Source of the DNA: Hsuehochloa calcarea
Lineage: Eukaryota; Streptophyta; Magnoliopsida; Poales; Poaceae
Direction of reading: 5' to 3'
DNA: 64,000 bases
Assembly (NCBI GenBank): GCA_036346395.1
Contig: CM070596.1
Coordinates: 26,450,177-26,514,176, forward strand
Shown here: positions 35,113-46,955 of the stretch, piece after piece
Layout of the letters: each line of letters opens with the position of its first letter
Numbering within the stretch: position 1 is the first letter of the stretch
The notes under the pieces: generated by a model
Told to the model about the DNA's origin: nothing
Databases searched by the model: none
The model's input: only the letters and a program-made list of their open reading frames with translations
Made by a program: the position numbers and the translations under genes

Positions 35113-35939
35113 AAAACACTGAAGTAAGAAATACAAGAATCAATATGTATGAAAGAATAAAAGTAAAAAGTGATTCTTGCACCTTGCTGGAATGCCAATT
35201 GTTCACTTTTCGACGAATACTCATTCGCTGCGGTCGGCTCGGATTCTAAAGAAAAAACGTTATTGAATAAACAACAAGAAAATCCAAAATACTCAAAAAT
35301 GCATGAAAACATCACAGTAAAGAGATGATGATTTATTATGAATTTAGGTGAAAATTTTAATTCATTTGGAGTTTATTTCGATTAACTATATATTTTTCAA
35401 GGTTAAAGTTATTAGTGTGCATGTATTTTAAATATCATATTTTTATGTAATAGTAATATGTTCAAAACCTATTCCAATTTAAAGTACAGCAAAAAAATGT
35501 AAACTAACAAAATTGAGTTTGCTCAATTTGGATTTAAAATGAATTACTTATGAATTTTTGAAGTTTATAACATTTTTCAGTGTAAAAAAAATTAAAATTG
35601 GATTTTCTAATTGCGCGAAATACCTTTTACACTCACGGCCGCCTAGCCACAGAGGATGACTGGTGGGACCGTACGGAAAATGTTGACTAGATTATATTTG
35701 TCCCAGCCACGACCAATGACGTCGAAGGCGTATTCAAAGAATACGTCTTTAGTTTTTCTAAAATGTATTCTGGTAAAACCGCTCTAGAAATTACGTTTTC
35801 CAAACATAGAAGGCATACTTCACGTTTTGTGCAATTATTTAACCAACCGTGAGGGCCCACATGTAATAGACTCAAGGTCTTAATTAAAAACCTAATCACA
35901 TTCATTACGGTGGGACCCACATGTCATACGATCATTAAA
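35113..35939. other. AT-rich intergenic, no gene seen
   Basis: Poly-A/T rich, with one minus-strand open stretch (35070-35315) that has no recognised domain. Confidence 0.4.
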
Positions 35940-37415
35940 GAGTGTAATTAATACTAATGACCATCATTACCTGTTTTCGCCGACAGTTCAACGGAGCGCG
36001 CGTGCGCGAGCACGCGGCGAGGTATGCGCTCCGGACTCGGGAGTGACACCACGAGGTGCGGGAGGATGGTGCGAACTTGTCCCAAGTGGCGCGAAGTCCG
36101 ACGGTCGCCGGAGCTGAGCTCGCGGCGGCCAGAGGTGGAGACGAAGGGATGGCTCACGTGGAGATGATGCTACAGGTGTCGATAAGCTTCAGAAGAAAGC
36201 GCATCAAAATCGTCGTGACTCCAGGAACGAGGCAGCCAAGATCTTGACGGCTAAGGAGGGTGGTGGCGGTTAGAATCGCTACAGTGGCGCTTGACCGTAC
36301 TTGGAGAAGATGGCGTCGCCCGTCTTCGGTGATGCACCAGAGTCAAATTAATTTCACTATAATACTCAGTAGAACAACACGATCACAAAGGACCAGATAA
36401 TGTTGAAGGAGACTCACCGGAATGCCTAAAGAGCTACGGGACCATGGCGGCCAGAGGCGAGAACGAAGAAGTGGCTCCCGCCGATTTAGTGGACGACAAC
36501 ACTTCGGACTGGAAAAAAATGGGCGCAACAAGGTGGGTTGAGTCCGGCGGTAGACTTGCGAGCTCAAGGGTGGCAACAATGCGGCGGTACTCCTCTTGTC
36601 GACTTCCACGGCCGAGACAAGGAAGTGGACAGAGAGGGTGAGGGAATGCGGGAGGAAACAAATGGGCAGGCCTAGAAGGATCACGGAAGCCAAGCGATGC
36701 TTCAGAGAGGGACACGAGGACACAAGGTGGCGATCGACGACCTTGGTGGCGAGCATGCACGGCGACAGCTCACGCGGCCGAACAGCGGGAGGAAGACGAC
36801 GAACTGACAGGCGGGCCCATTTCGTCAACAGAAGAAAGAAAGTAGTGTGGTCGGACGCTGTGCGAGTGGTGCGGTTGGGTGCGAGGAAGTGGCGTGCTTG
36901 AGTCAAGTCAAGTGGCTTTGTCACTACATTGCCATTAGGTTGGGTCCGGTCAGAGTTGACTGAATTCAAAATTAAACTTCCAAACTTTGATTGAGGTTTA
37001 AACCTAGCAAATAAATTCATAAAATTTTGAAATTTTTCAGGGGAGTTCCTAGGACAAGGTAGAACCCATACAATATTTCCAAAAATATTGTTCATGAATT
37101 AATTACTTATTTAAAATTTATTAACATTAGTTATTTAAGGATTGTGTTTGTATTTTTCCCAAGGTCAATTTGAATTCCAAAATTTTGATAAAAATTATAT
37201 TTATTCATGATAATTATTCTAGTATTTGAATAAATTATTTTATAGAGCTTATCATAAATATTTATTTCCATTTGTTTTAGGTCTGAAGTTTAATCTAAAT
37301 GTTTAACCTTTAAATTGGAATTTTTAAATTTCATAACTTATGATTTGACTCCAAAATGATATGAAAATGCTTATGAAATGCATCTAAAATCCATTAATAA
37401 AAATGGGATGTGACA
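35940..37415. repeat. Probable Ty3-type LTR ending GGGATGTGACA
   Basis: The right end GGGATGTGACA at 37415 abuts copia-1 coding sequence, so an insertion boundary lies there. Read from the minus strand it starts TGTCACATCCC, a common plant LTR start. The left part (36000-36900) is GC-rich and leader-like, the right 450 bp AT-rich. The minus-strand open frame 36343-37095 (250 codons) has biased composition and no domain. I could not find the left terminus or a TSD. Confidence 0.4.
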
Positions 37416-39300
37416 GTGCGCATGGGGAGGCGTGCGACTTACAGGCCCAAACACCTCTTTTTTATTCAGAGATAATAATTCTGCTTCTATTGCCTTCTAC
37501 CAATCTTTCCAATCTGATCTTTTCTTACATTCAGCGAATGATGCAAGCTCCGGATCAAGATCGATGATTGTGACAATTTTCTTTGCAAAATAAATGTTGA
37601 CATTGGTTGTTGTTCTATTCATAGATTCTCCCGTTGTCACATAATTTATAGCTATTTCTTTGAGGGGTGATTCTTCTAATGTTTCTACTTGCTCACTGCT
37701 GCTTTCAATTACGGGGACAAGTCCCTTTAGTTTTCCAGCTCCGATGTGTGTGCACACATCTATGCTAGTGTCACTCTTCATGGGGATGTTCAATTCTGGT
37801 ATACCTTTTCTGAAGGTGTTATACTGGTGCTAGGTCTCAACTGGATCCCCTTCTGGTTCTGGGGAACTTCGGTGATCGACTGTGTAAATTCATTCTTACC
37901 CTTTTTCACCAAGCGTCCCTGGTTACTTCGTATTCGAGGGGCCAGAGTTCTCGTCCTTTCTGAGGCCTTAAGACGAGATTAGGGATACCTTTATCGGTAT
38001 TTCAACCCTCTCTGGTGCATTGCGTACAGGCATACATGACTTGGTCACGCTTATCAAATCACTAAAGTGGTCAGGCAGTCGATTCGCTAATATTTGCAAA
38101 TCAATTATCTTCTGGACTTCAATTATCTTCTAGACTCCAATCGTCTTTTAGACTTCAAATATCTTCTAAACTTTAATTTATTTCGCTAGTGCGCTGGTCA
38201 TGGGCATGGATTTAAATTATCTTCTAGACTTCAATTATCTTCTGGACTTTAAGTATTTTTCAATATTTTTCATCATAGGGTTGATTTTCAAATATGATAA
38301 ATTTTCGGTGCTGACCCTTACGCTAGTTGCATAGGTGAATGGATGTTATTTGCCGATGGTCTAAAATTGATGAGAGTTGCTGCGAGCAGGACGACGTGTC
38401 CCTAACATGTACTTGGTAAATTACAATTCTTCAAAATTATGTTAATCCATTCTAGGTGTGGACATGCGGTATGGAATGCTTAACTTTAATTCCTGTTTTC
38501 ATGCAATAATCATCAAATGTCTTCAAAGTAAATTCTCCGGTGTTGTCTATTCTGGTGTGGATTAGCTTTGCAGAAACGTGGTTTCTCATAGACAATAAAC
38601 GTATGTGCGACCATTTCGAGGAAGCATCGATGAGCACCATAAAATACCAAAGTAGCCCTGACAGGGGGCTGTATAGGACCGCAAATATCTCCCTGTATAC
38701 GGTCTAGGAATGTAGAGATTTCATCCTACACTTTCAGAGCAGAAGGTCTAGTAATTAATTTCCCAGTAGCACATGCAGGGCACACAAAATCTTTCTGATT
38801 CGGGAAATTCTTTTCATTGACATTATGTCCCTGAGAATTGTTAATTATATTTCTCATCATTCTAAGACCTAGGCGGCATAATCTATCATGTGGAGATAGA
38901 AAAGTTTAGAGCTCCCAAATATGGTTTTCAGGGCAGTATAGGTTGTAGGTGCCTCAATATTAGTGTAGTATAGCACAGTTTCATATGAAGAAAGTCATTC
39001 TAATATTCTTTTCCGCTTTCTTCACGCTTTGTAATGAGCATGTATTCCTTACTATACTCTTCTTCAGTTTCTACGTGAAAACCATTAGCGCGAATATTCT
39101 CGAGAGTTCTAATCGATTCTGGGTACAACAGGGCTTCTTCAATGACCAAAGTTGTGCCCATTGGGAGTATAATTATGGTGTTTCCCGAGCCGATTATACA
39201 AGTATCGCTGTCTGCAATTGTCATAAGACTACCAACATTTTTACTGATCGACTGAAAATTTCTGTCTCTCTCAAGGTGGTATTTATTGTGCCGCTACCTG
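37416..39300 (-). pseudogene. Copia-1 pol: protease remnant, pre-integrase, integrase, linker
   Basis: Minus strand from 39300 down: LAGSGTINTTLRETEIFS (protease; the D of the usual A-D-S-G-T/T is G), MTIADSDTCIIGSGN...LPMGTTLVIEEALLYP (39000-39224, start of the GAG-pre-integrase block), MVLIDASSKWSHIRLLSMRN and RIDNTGEF..FDDYCM...VKHSIPHVHT (38452-38640, integrase core with the second catalytic Asp as IDN), then the IN-RT linker ending CKKRSDWKDW, a stop, KAIEAELLSLNKKEVFGP at 37416. Its RT half is at 14014-15545. Confidence 0.8.
38100..38253 (+). repeat. Degenerate 18-bp minisatellite inside copia-1
   Basis: Units like TCAATTATCTTCTAGACT repeat about six times, in two groups (38105-38170 and 38205-38253). 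It lies between the integrase and linker coding parts, so it is an insert or slippage expansion within pol. Confidence 0.7.
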
Positions 39301-40431
39301 CTAAGCACACTTCCTCCATAGGGCTACGTTCTAATATAAGATACTTTATTAATATGCAGCAGGAAGTAAGCAATACATAAATAAAATACTTCAAATATCA
39401 TAACATAACTTGCTATTATAAATACGGGAAAATAAGCCTTGCAGGACTCATCATAAGAATTTTAATACTTTGCTCTCCTAGAGCTTACTACCATTATTCA
39501 AAGTTCCATCACAATCACAATCACAAACTGCAAGTGACTGTAAAAAGATCCAAGTGCAATGCTTGCACTAGATCGAATCAGCGAAGTATGTAGAAACATC
39601 TGCCTGAATATGCTCCATGGCGGGAAGCCGATGGTCACTGCAGGCGTGCTTACCGTCACAGCCGTGCGTGGCCGAGGGCGGCGCGCACGGCAACCGCAGT
39701 ATCGCGCGTGGCGGCCGGTGTCCACGTGGCGGCGATCGGCGCGCGGCAAAGCGAGGGCGGCGCGTCTTCAAACGGTGGGCGTGGGCGTGGGCGTGGCGCC
39801 ACGGGCGCAGAGGCGTGGCGCTACGGCGCGGCGCGCGCCAGACGGGACAGCGGTCATGCGGGCCTTTGGTGAAGGCAAAGGGACCGGTGGTGCCAGATCA
39901 TCCCTTTTTTTCTTTTCTATGATGCCCATGTGGGTGGCGCTAATCGGTGGTGGCAAGGTTCATTGGCGGGAGGAGCCGTCGGGGCGGTGTCGGCCGACGG
40001 CAAGTCAGCAACGGCGCTCGACTCTAGGCCTTGCGTTGGCGATTTTTTTGTCCGTATTGTTCATATGATAACACACTGTTCATCCAAGTACTGTGCATAC
40101 AAGCACTGTTCATTTGAGAACTGTTCATTTGAGTACTATTCATACAATCCACCGATCGGCTTAGCCAGCGACTTCAAGTCGGCTTAGAGTAGATTAGAAC
40201 GGATTTGCAATTTCCAATCTACTTTTTCATACAATCTACCGATCGGCATTGTGCTAGCGACTTCAAGTCGGCCCACGGTAGATTAGAGCGGATTTACACC
40301 GTAGAAAAAAACCAATCTAGAAAGCCAAATTTGCATAATTAAAAGCAATCTAGAAAAAAAAAACAATTAATCTACGAGCATCGTTCTTCGACGGTTACAT
40401 TTCGATCCAATGAGAGTCCATGCTAATAACG
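39301..40431 (-). other. Copia-1 leader/gag region, gag not recognisable
   Basis: From the 5' LTR inward: PBS-like GTTATTAGCATGG (minus strand, about 40418-40431), two copies of an about 88-bp unit (40141-40226, 40228-40312; shared CCGATCGGC, GCGACTTCAAGTCGG, GTAGATTAGA.CGGATTT), five ACTGTTCAT-type words at 40060-40145, then a GC-rich 39600-40030 with simple GTGGGC repeats. No gag domain or zinc knuckle found. Confidence 0.5.
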
Positions 40432-40702
40432 TGTTAAGAAACCGTCGCTGACGAGTCCAATCCGAACGATCACCTCGTAGACAAATATACAATCACATCA
40501 AACAATACAAGAATAGAAAAACAGAATTGTAGATTGAACATAAAGATGTATGAAACTTCTTACTGCTCTTTATTGCTCTTCATACGATCAGACTTTTACA
40601 ATGACTAGTACCCTTTATTTATAGGCTAAAGACCCTACTAGAATTTAACATAAAATGACTATACATGAACCGGCTACTGAACCAAGCTCATGGTTTCCAA
40701 CA
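40432..40702 (-). repeat. Copia-1 5' LTR (271 bp)
   Basis: TGTTAAGAAACC...GGTTTCCAACA on the plus strand, followed by TSD GATTT (40703-40707). It ends 421 bp downstream of the SEC62 stop codon. Confidence 0.85.
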
Positions 40703-41128
40703 GATTTAAATAGATCAATAATGGCACAGCCTCCTGAAAAACAAACAAGATCACCTCCGCCAATCTCACTGACGGCATTTTCGTCCCTGCCGCACCGCAT
40801 GTTAACCCAGACCTGACCCCCAGAAAAATAGTTTCGGTTGCAGATGCATCGTGCCTATCTGAAACAAGTATTCCTATCCTCTGTCTTGCCATCCAAACGA
40901 AGCTGACGCGAATAGCAAGCATTTGAAAACAAGTTGCGCAATACGAGAAAATATGTTCTGGGAACCTTAGATACAGCTGTCGCTAGCAATATATGAATGA
41001 AACATGGTCAAAACATGAGCACGCCGAATTTGTCAGTAACCTATCTGTATAATTCTGCAGATAAACCCGGAGAAGGAAGAGTACTCCAAAAGTACTACAG
41101 CTTTAAAATTTAGAAATTGAGTTCGATT

Positions 41129-44100
41129 TTAGTCTTCGCTAGATCTTGTTCTCATGTCATCAGCATGCTCACTATCTTGGATTTCCTCTGTGTTAGCCCA
41201 TGTATCCACATCTGCATCCATATCTGGGTCTGCTTCCGTAGTTTTCCCTTCAGTAGTGGGAGGGGAATGGCTACTCCCAGTTCCACTGGTGTAATTGCTA
41301 GTTTCTGTCGCATTAGACCCAGTGTGTTTCTCCATCATCCCAGACAGAGCTAACTTCGGAGACCACTCAAGTACATCATCAATTATATTAGAAACCCTCT
41401 TTTGGTACCTAGCAACAGGGAAAGGAAAAGGTTACTGAACTGACACATAACATGCAACTGAATTTCATGGCACTGATTATCACAGGTCCAGTGCCTGACC
41501 AATACACTGTCAGAAACGTTGTTTGCAAAATATGTTTATTACTAATACTCATGCAAGACGTCACCCCTTTTTTAAGATTATTCCACAGATCCACAAACTG
41601 CTCTAACATCAACCAGACAAACTATACACCCCAACTCTTACATTGACAACCATATGCACTAATAACAGCATCCAATTGATAGTTTTCCCATTGGACAGGA
41701 AATTTGCAGTTTTGCACATGACCTATAAGCACATCATAAAATTGGCATACTACAGCCATACTTTTTGGCAGACCTATATAGCACATCATGAAATTGCCAT
41801 ACTACAGCTCTACTTTTTCGCAGATACACCATTAGATAGAGAAATCTGCCTATAAAAATTGTGCTGCCTATCCATTAATTTCAAGGTAGGATATAGTGTC
41901 AGCTTCCTATTAACATCAATTTAAGCTAAACATAATGCCAATCCTTTGTTGTAAACAATACTGTGCAAACTGGAACGTGGTTGCTATTATTTGAAGCTAA
42001 GTGTGCACTATCAAAATTAGAACTGCATGACCAATCTGCCAAAAAAAAAAATGGCAGGTGTCTGCAATTTTTTGCTAAATACAGATGGGTCATGTTTCAT
42101 AGAACACTTCTATGACCCAGCATGGCTCTTAGGTGACACCATGAAATAAGAAAATATTCTGCAGAAAACAAATTACCTGGCTCTAGCTGCTTCATCTGGA
42201 GCATGGTGCCTAAGCAACAATATCACCAATACAGCAACAATAGCATAGAAAAGTCTTGATGTCCACTTTGATCGCTCTGCTTCATCCTTCTCAGGCCAAA
42301 ACCGAACAAGTTCTCTAAATGTTGTTTCCTCTGCATTTATATTGGGGAAGAACCACACACGTTTCCCAAGAAGAACCCATAGAATGCCAAAGATAGCAGC
42401 TCTTACTGAAATTCCATTGGAAATATATGCAATGAGGTGGTAAAAGCAAAAATTAAAAATAAATATTTCAAGAAAAAAAGAACATGTTCACAACAAAAAA
42501 AACATATATGCCTGAAAATAACACAAGCTAAATATTTTAACATATCATCGTTGCTAAGTTAGAGCGGTTAACAAACTAAGGAATGCAACATAAAGCAGTG
42601 CGACTATAGCAAATGCAGCATAAACATACAGTAACAGCAACAACACTAGTAATAGCAGACTGGTAAATTACAGTGCACTAAGAGTATATGTAAGTATATC
42701 ACTGAAACTCCATTGCTCAAAACATTTCCTAGTGCCTAACATCCTATTGCATCTCAAGAACACCAAAAACGAAGACTTTCTAACTTTATCATGTATACTT
42801 TTTTTTAAAAAAACAACCCCCCTAAGTGAAACAAGGTATCAACTAGGTTTGCAAAATCACTAGGAACATTGGAGTCACTGGATTTCCTGGGGTCTGGGGA
42901 TGACCAGAATTACACAAAGTGGACCTGGGGTGCTGCCGAGGTATAACCGTGTAATGACGGTACACACTGTTAACTTCACACAATTCGATTAAGGAAGAGA
43001 ATTTCCCTTAAGGCATGTTTGGCAACAATTGGGACAGGAAATGAAAATTTAGAGATGGGAATTTATGTGCCCATAGCTAGTTCTATAGTTCATACTCATC
43101 ATCATTAATTGAGTTGGAGTGTTGGACCAAGGCATTAGATGTAACCAAGGTTCAAGAAAGCATTCCTAGGCGCCGCCTAGGCGGTTGGCGGCAGCTTGCC
43201 GCCATGACTTCGACGTAGTCGGCCTGCTAGGCGGGGGCCGCCTAGGACCGATTAGGCGGGTCGCCTAGGACCGATTAGGCGGGTCGCCTAGGACCGGTTA
43301 AGCGGTCAAAGCCGGTACAAGGAAGCCTGGATGGCGCTCGGCGAGGCGGGCTCTGCTCCCGCACCTGCGCCGGCCCCGCTACTCTCTCTGCTCTCGCGGC
43401 GCCGCCCTCCCCCGAGCGGGAGTAGAGGGCAGAGGGCGGTGGGGAGGGCGGCGCAGGGGAGGGTGGCGGTTGAATGCGGGGGCAGAGAGGAGGACGACGT
43501 GGGGGAGGGCGGCACAGAGGGAGGGCAGGAGGGAGACGGGCGGCCGAGTCAGCGGATCTTTGCGGTCGCGGCTGAAGGGGAGAGCGAGAGGGAGAGGGGC
43601 GACCGAGAGAGAGTACTGTGAAAAAGTGAAGTGAGGAGAGACAGGATAAGGTTAGGTTAGGTTAGGGGTCACGTGGCCATGGGCTGAGGATAGAAAGTGG
43701 GCCGAGGGATTGGGTTTTAAGCCCATTAACAATAGTGCTCACCGTGAATTGTTTTCTTTTCCTGCACTGTAGCTAGTCGGTCGCCTAGGCGGCCTACGCG
43801 CTACGCGCCGGACCACTGCCTAACTAGTGCCTAGCGCTTTCTTGAACCTTGGATGGAACTTGGAAGGAACTACTTAGATTAAATTATGCTATGCTAATTT
43901 ATCTGGACCTATATCTGTTATATCTGGCATTAGTTTGGTGGGATTGAGCAAGGGAGTTCAACTTTTCGAACCAATCCACCAAGCCCTCAATTTGTATGCA
44001 AGTGGATTTGTACAGAGAATTTAAGCAAACTTAGATATGGAAGACTAAATTCCCGATCCCATTTATTATCAGGGTGCCCTCAGGGAAGAGATTGTTGGGA

Positions 44101-46343
44101 GTTGGAGCCCAAATTCCCATCCCCAAACGCCCTACTAGTTCATAACGTCACATGCCCACTAACCAAACAAGGGATCCCGCCCATCAATTTCCCACTAATG
44201 TAACACAGTAACACCTCGCAGGATATATGTTTTAGAAAAAAAAGGAACCATACTCTAGCTATTTTTGCTGAAAATTGGCAGCCCAGTTTTTGGTTTTTGG
44301 ATAACTTGAATACGATGATTTGGGTAAAAGGCTTACCACCCTATAATCGCTAGGAACTGAAACGAAACTGGTATTGGTGAACAGTTTCAGAAACATTGGT
44401 ATCAAACATTCTATAAGTAATGGCTAAAGTGATGAGTTCAGAGTGTGTGTGTGCGTGTGGGTGAGAGAGAGAGAGAGAGTCTTACATAAAAGAAGGGATA
44501 CAATGAACAGTAAAGCTCCAGCACATGAATACAGTACCACAATCTTGCATTGGTATGGATAAACTGGAAACAGGCAGACTGCCAACGCAAAGAGAGGCCA
44601 AACAAATGAAAGGATTGTCTGCCACAAGGTCCGTCTTTTGAGAAACATCCAAGCAAAAAAACCATCATTTTCAGTGAACAATTGTTCCTGCAAGTACAAA
44701 TCAAGCTGAGTTCAATAGAAGAACATCCCCAGAAAGAAAATAATATCGTGAAAACAACACATTCTTTATTAACCATTTATTACAATGCAACACAAAAGAT
44801 AGAAATGCATTTGCTATGCATGACTACATGGCTAGAAATATGCAAGGTACACAGCCACACAGGTATAGGTTCAAAAGGAATGCAATGTACAAAATCTGCG
44901 GGTCAAGACTTGTATTGTTTCACCTGATACAATCATTATCTTACTTGAAAGTAAATGCAGTAATTGGAACGGATAAAAAGGTATCATCCTCCAACTCATA
45001 AGAAAACATTCGCTTGACATCAAGAAAACGATGATAATAATGCAATTGACACATAAATTAAATAAGGGTTAGGTAAACTTCGCGAATAGTAAGTCATTAG
45101 AAACACACTATTCAGGAGGCAATGCTAATCAGCATCATTCGAAAAGACAAATCTCTAGGTTATATTATAAAATGTTCTTCATAAGCAGAACATGGTACTT
45201 ACATGATGTATCTCCAAATGAGCAGGCCATGATGATAATTTTTTCTTTCCTGGCCTGACAGTTTTCCAAACTCGGTCACACCTTATTACAAGGTTCTTGC
45301 TCAGCAGAGTGTTAACAATGTCTTCGACTTCTAAATCTTTATCTGGCCCTAAAATTTCCCTACCTTCTGGATCATTCTTCATGAAGGTACTAAAATCTTT
45401 TCCACGAAAATACTCAACACGAGTTTCTTGCATAATTGCCCATCTTGATTCCAGTTGCTTGTTATCCCTGACCTTCTCAGCAAACAATTGATAAACATCT
45501 TTCTTTGGAGCTGGCTTCTCCTATATGATACAGCAGCATGTTATTTCATCACCATTAGGGAATAAAACATCCAAGAATATAACAGTTTATGATCATCCTC
45601 TACTGTTACATAAAATGTGATATGAATCCAAGGAAGGTAATCCCAAATAATTTGGTTTGGTCTTAGGTTCAATCAACTTAAGATGAAGAAAACCAACGTC
45701 CGAGACCACGGGTAAGCGGAATTCTATCCTATATAATAATCAACTCATGGCTAGTGGCAATATCAAGAAATTCCAAGTTGCAGTAAACAAGAAAAGTGGA
45801 AGCTCGCTTACAGGAGCGCCAGTTCCAAATTTTCGCCACAGGAGTAACAGCCCTAGCACACGAACTTTTCTGACTGTTAAGTCACAACAAGAGCCCCAAC
45901 AAAACCTCCCAAAACCCACAATTCGTGCAAGTCCTCACGCCCCAAGCGAGGAAACCAAATCTTCTAACCGCCAGTCTATCCACAGAACACGACTAGAGAG
46001 ACCATACGCTTCTCCAGATCTACAAATTCTAGTGAGAACGACGAGTAGTCGAATTTCTAACACCCAACCAACCATACTCACCACACCAAATTTTGCAAAA
46101 CCACGACGGATCATTCGAACCCATAGGAAAAGCAAGACATGGACCTAACGCGCCCTCCAAATATACCTAAATGCGCAACGGAACAGCATGTAAACCAAAT
46201 CTACAGCCCACGTACGACGAACGGAGCAGAGCAATCGAGCTGACCTGGGGGCCGGGGCGTGAGGAGCGGGAGACGGGGGCCTTCTTCCCCTTGTCCTTCT
46301 CCGCCGCCTTCGCCGCCGTCGCCTTGGCTCCCTTCCCCGCCAT
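41129..46343 (-). CDS. SEC62: SEC62, ER protein translocation subunit
   Basis: Sec62 works with Sec61 and Sec63 in (mainly post-translational) protein import into the ER. Five coding exons on the minus strand: 46245-46343, 45203-45520, 44486-44687, 42177-42405, 41129-41408. All introns are GT-AG, phases join cleanly and the product is 375 aa, normal for plant SEC62. Residues 1-33 are Ala/Lys-rich (MAGKGAKATAAKAAEKDKGK). Residues 34-139 are the cytosolic domain (KKDVYQLFAEKVRDN, ESRWAIMQETRVEYFRGKDF). Hydrophobic spans lie near 164-184, 187-219 and 258-271; the third fits the extra plant C-terminal segment. Landmarks are ENDGFFAW, FLKRRTLWQTILSFVWPLF and VWFFPNINAEETTF. The Ser/Thr/Asp-rich tail ends at residue 375. 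An in-frame ATG upstream (46466) exists, but the family start is the MAGKG one. Intron 3 (42406-44485) holds nested DNA transposons. No frame break anywhere. Confidence 0.95.
43011..44133. mobile_element. MITE-like element in SEC62 intron 3, split by another
   Basis: Ends AGGCATGTTTGG (43011) and CCAAACGCCCT (ending 44133) are imperfect inverted repeats. Set aside the 708-bp insert and the element is about 415 bp. Termini of this kind occur on grass hAT/Harbinger-type MITEs; the superfamily is not certain and no clean TSD was seen. Confidence 0.45.
43145..43852. mobile_element. 708-bp GC-rich TIR transposon with perfect 17-bp ends
   Basis: CCAAGGTTCAAGAAAGC (43145-43161) is the exact reverse complement of GCTTTCTTGAACCTTGG (43836-43852). 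The subterminal regions carry palindromic GCCTAGGCGG words, and 43230-43300 holds a roughly 24-bp direct repeat (GTCGCCTAGGACCGATTAGG type). No transposase, so non-autonomous. No TSD identified. It lies inside the MITE-like element and inside SEC62 intron 3. Confidence 0.65.
44449..44480 (+). repeat. TG/GA microsatellite next to a SEC62 splice donor
   Basis: GTGTGTGTGCGTGTGGGTG followed by (GA)9, ending one base before the complement of the exon 3 donor (CTTAC, 44481-44485). Confidence 0.9.
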
Positions 46344-46619
46344 CTCCTCCGGCCCGGCCCGCGCCGCGCCGCTCGAACGACGGCGAACCCCTAAACCCGG
46401 AACCGAGCCCGACCAAGGGCGGCACCGAATCAGAGCGGACAGGAGGGCGAATCCGGCAGATCTCACGCCCGATTCAAGAAATTTTGGGGGAAATTGGGGG
46501 TTTTGTTTGGAAACCCCTCTTCACCTTTTCGCGAGTTTCCCTTGCCGGTTCCCTTCTAATTCTCACGTGAAACGAATGGAAGCGAGACACTCTTTTCTTT
46601 TTCAGGGTTTTACGGGGGA
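46344..46619 (-). promoter_or_regulatory. SEC62 5' UTR and proximal promoter region
   Basis: 276 bp between the SEC62 start codon and a foldback MITE. GC-rich near the ATG. No clear TATA box seen, as often for housekeeping genes. The transcription start is not determinable here. Confidence 0.4.
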
Positions 46620-46955
46620 AAATGAATATTTTTTATTATTTAATCTATTTTTAAAAATATTTTTTTTCCTAATTTTATTTTCAATTTTAACTTTTTGGTC
46701 GCACCACAACGAACGGCGTGACAAAAATACTCTATCATACTACGTACTACGGTGTGATCAAAACTGTGACGATAGCCCTCTTAGCTAACACGTGTTCATT
46801 TTTGGGCTAAACCACGCCGAGATGCTTGGTGTGGCAACGTGCTTTTGCCACGCCACGTGTTGTGGCATGACCAAAGATGTCATGATCTGAAATAAATTTA
46901 GTGAGATCTTTAAAATATTTTTAAAAAATTGATTAAATAAAAAAATATTTGAAAA
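46620..46955. mobile_element. Foldback MITE upstream of SEC62
   Basis: Left arm 46624-46735 and right arm about 46840-46954 are inverted copies: an AT-rich outer part (ATTTAATC.ATTTTTAAAAATATTT) and an inner part (TTTGGTC..GCCACAAC-like against GTTGTGGCATGACCAAA). No coding capacity. It sits about 280 bp upstream of the SEC62 ATG. Confidence 0.55.

Larger units (their letters stand above)
13497..40702 (-). mobile_element. Copia-1: Ty1/copia element split by nested insertions
   Basis: Minus-strand element. The 3' LTR is 13497-13770 and the 5' LTR is 40432-40702. GATTT flanks both outer ends (13492-13496 and 40703-40707), so the two LTRs belong to one insertion. RT-RNase H lies at 14014-15545, and protease, integrase and linker at 37416-39300. 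Everything between about 15661 and 37415 is younger or foreign insert. The LTRs differ at roughly 15 % of positions by eye, so the insertion is old. One point does not fit a clean interruption: about 40 bp on either side of the break (15485-15525 and 37416-37455) look like diverged copies of the same pol segment. Confidence 0.75.

Noticed and set aside
33456..35117. Target duplication for the family X LTR
   Set aside because: The flanking 5-mers TTCAG and AAAAC do not match, so I report the LTR without a TSD and keep the left boundary uncertain.
36343..37095. 250-codon minus-strand ORF as a host gene
   Set aside because: No domain, biased composition, lies in LTR-like sequence bounded by GGGATGTGACA, and overlaps open frames on the other strand.
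39559..40068. 169-codon Arg/Ala-rich plus-strand ORF
   Set aside because: Antisense to the copia-1 leader, GC-rich simple repeats (GTGGGC), no domain; open by composition.
43651..43669. Interstitial telomere repeat (GGTTAGGTTAGGTTAGG)
   Set aside because: The unit is GGTTA, not the plant TTTAGGG, and there are only three copies inside a TIR element.
46171..46788. 205-codon plus-strand ORF over SEC62 exon 1
   Set aside because: It is the complement of the GC-rich first exon and 5' UTR of SEC62 and has no domain of its own.
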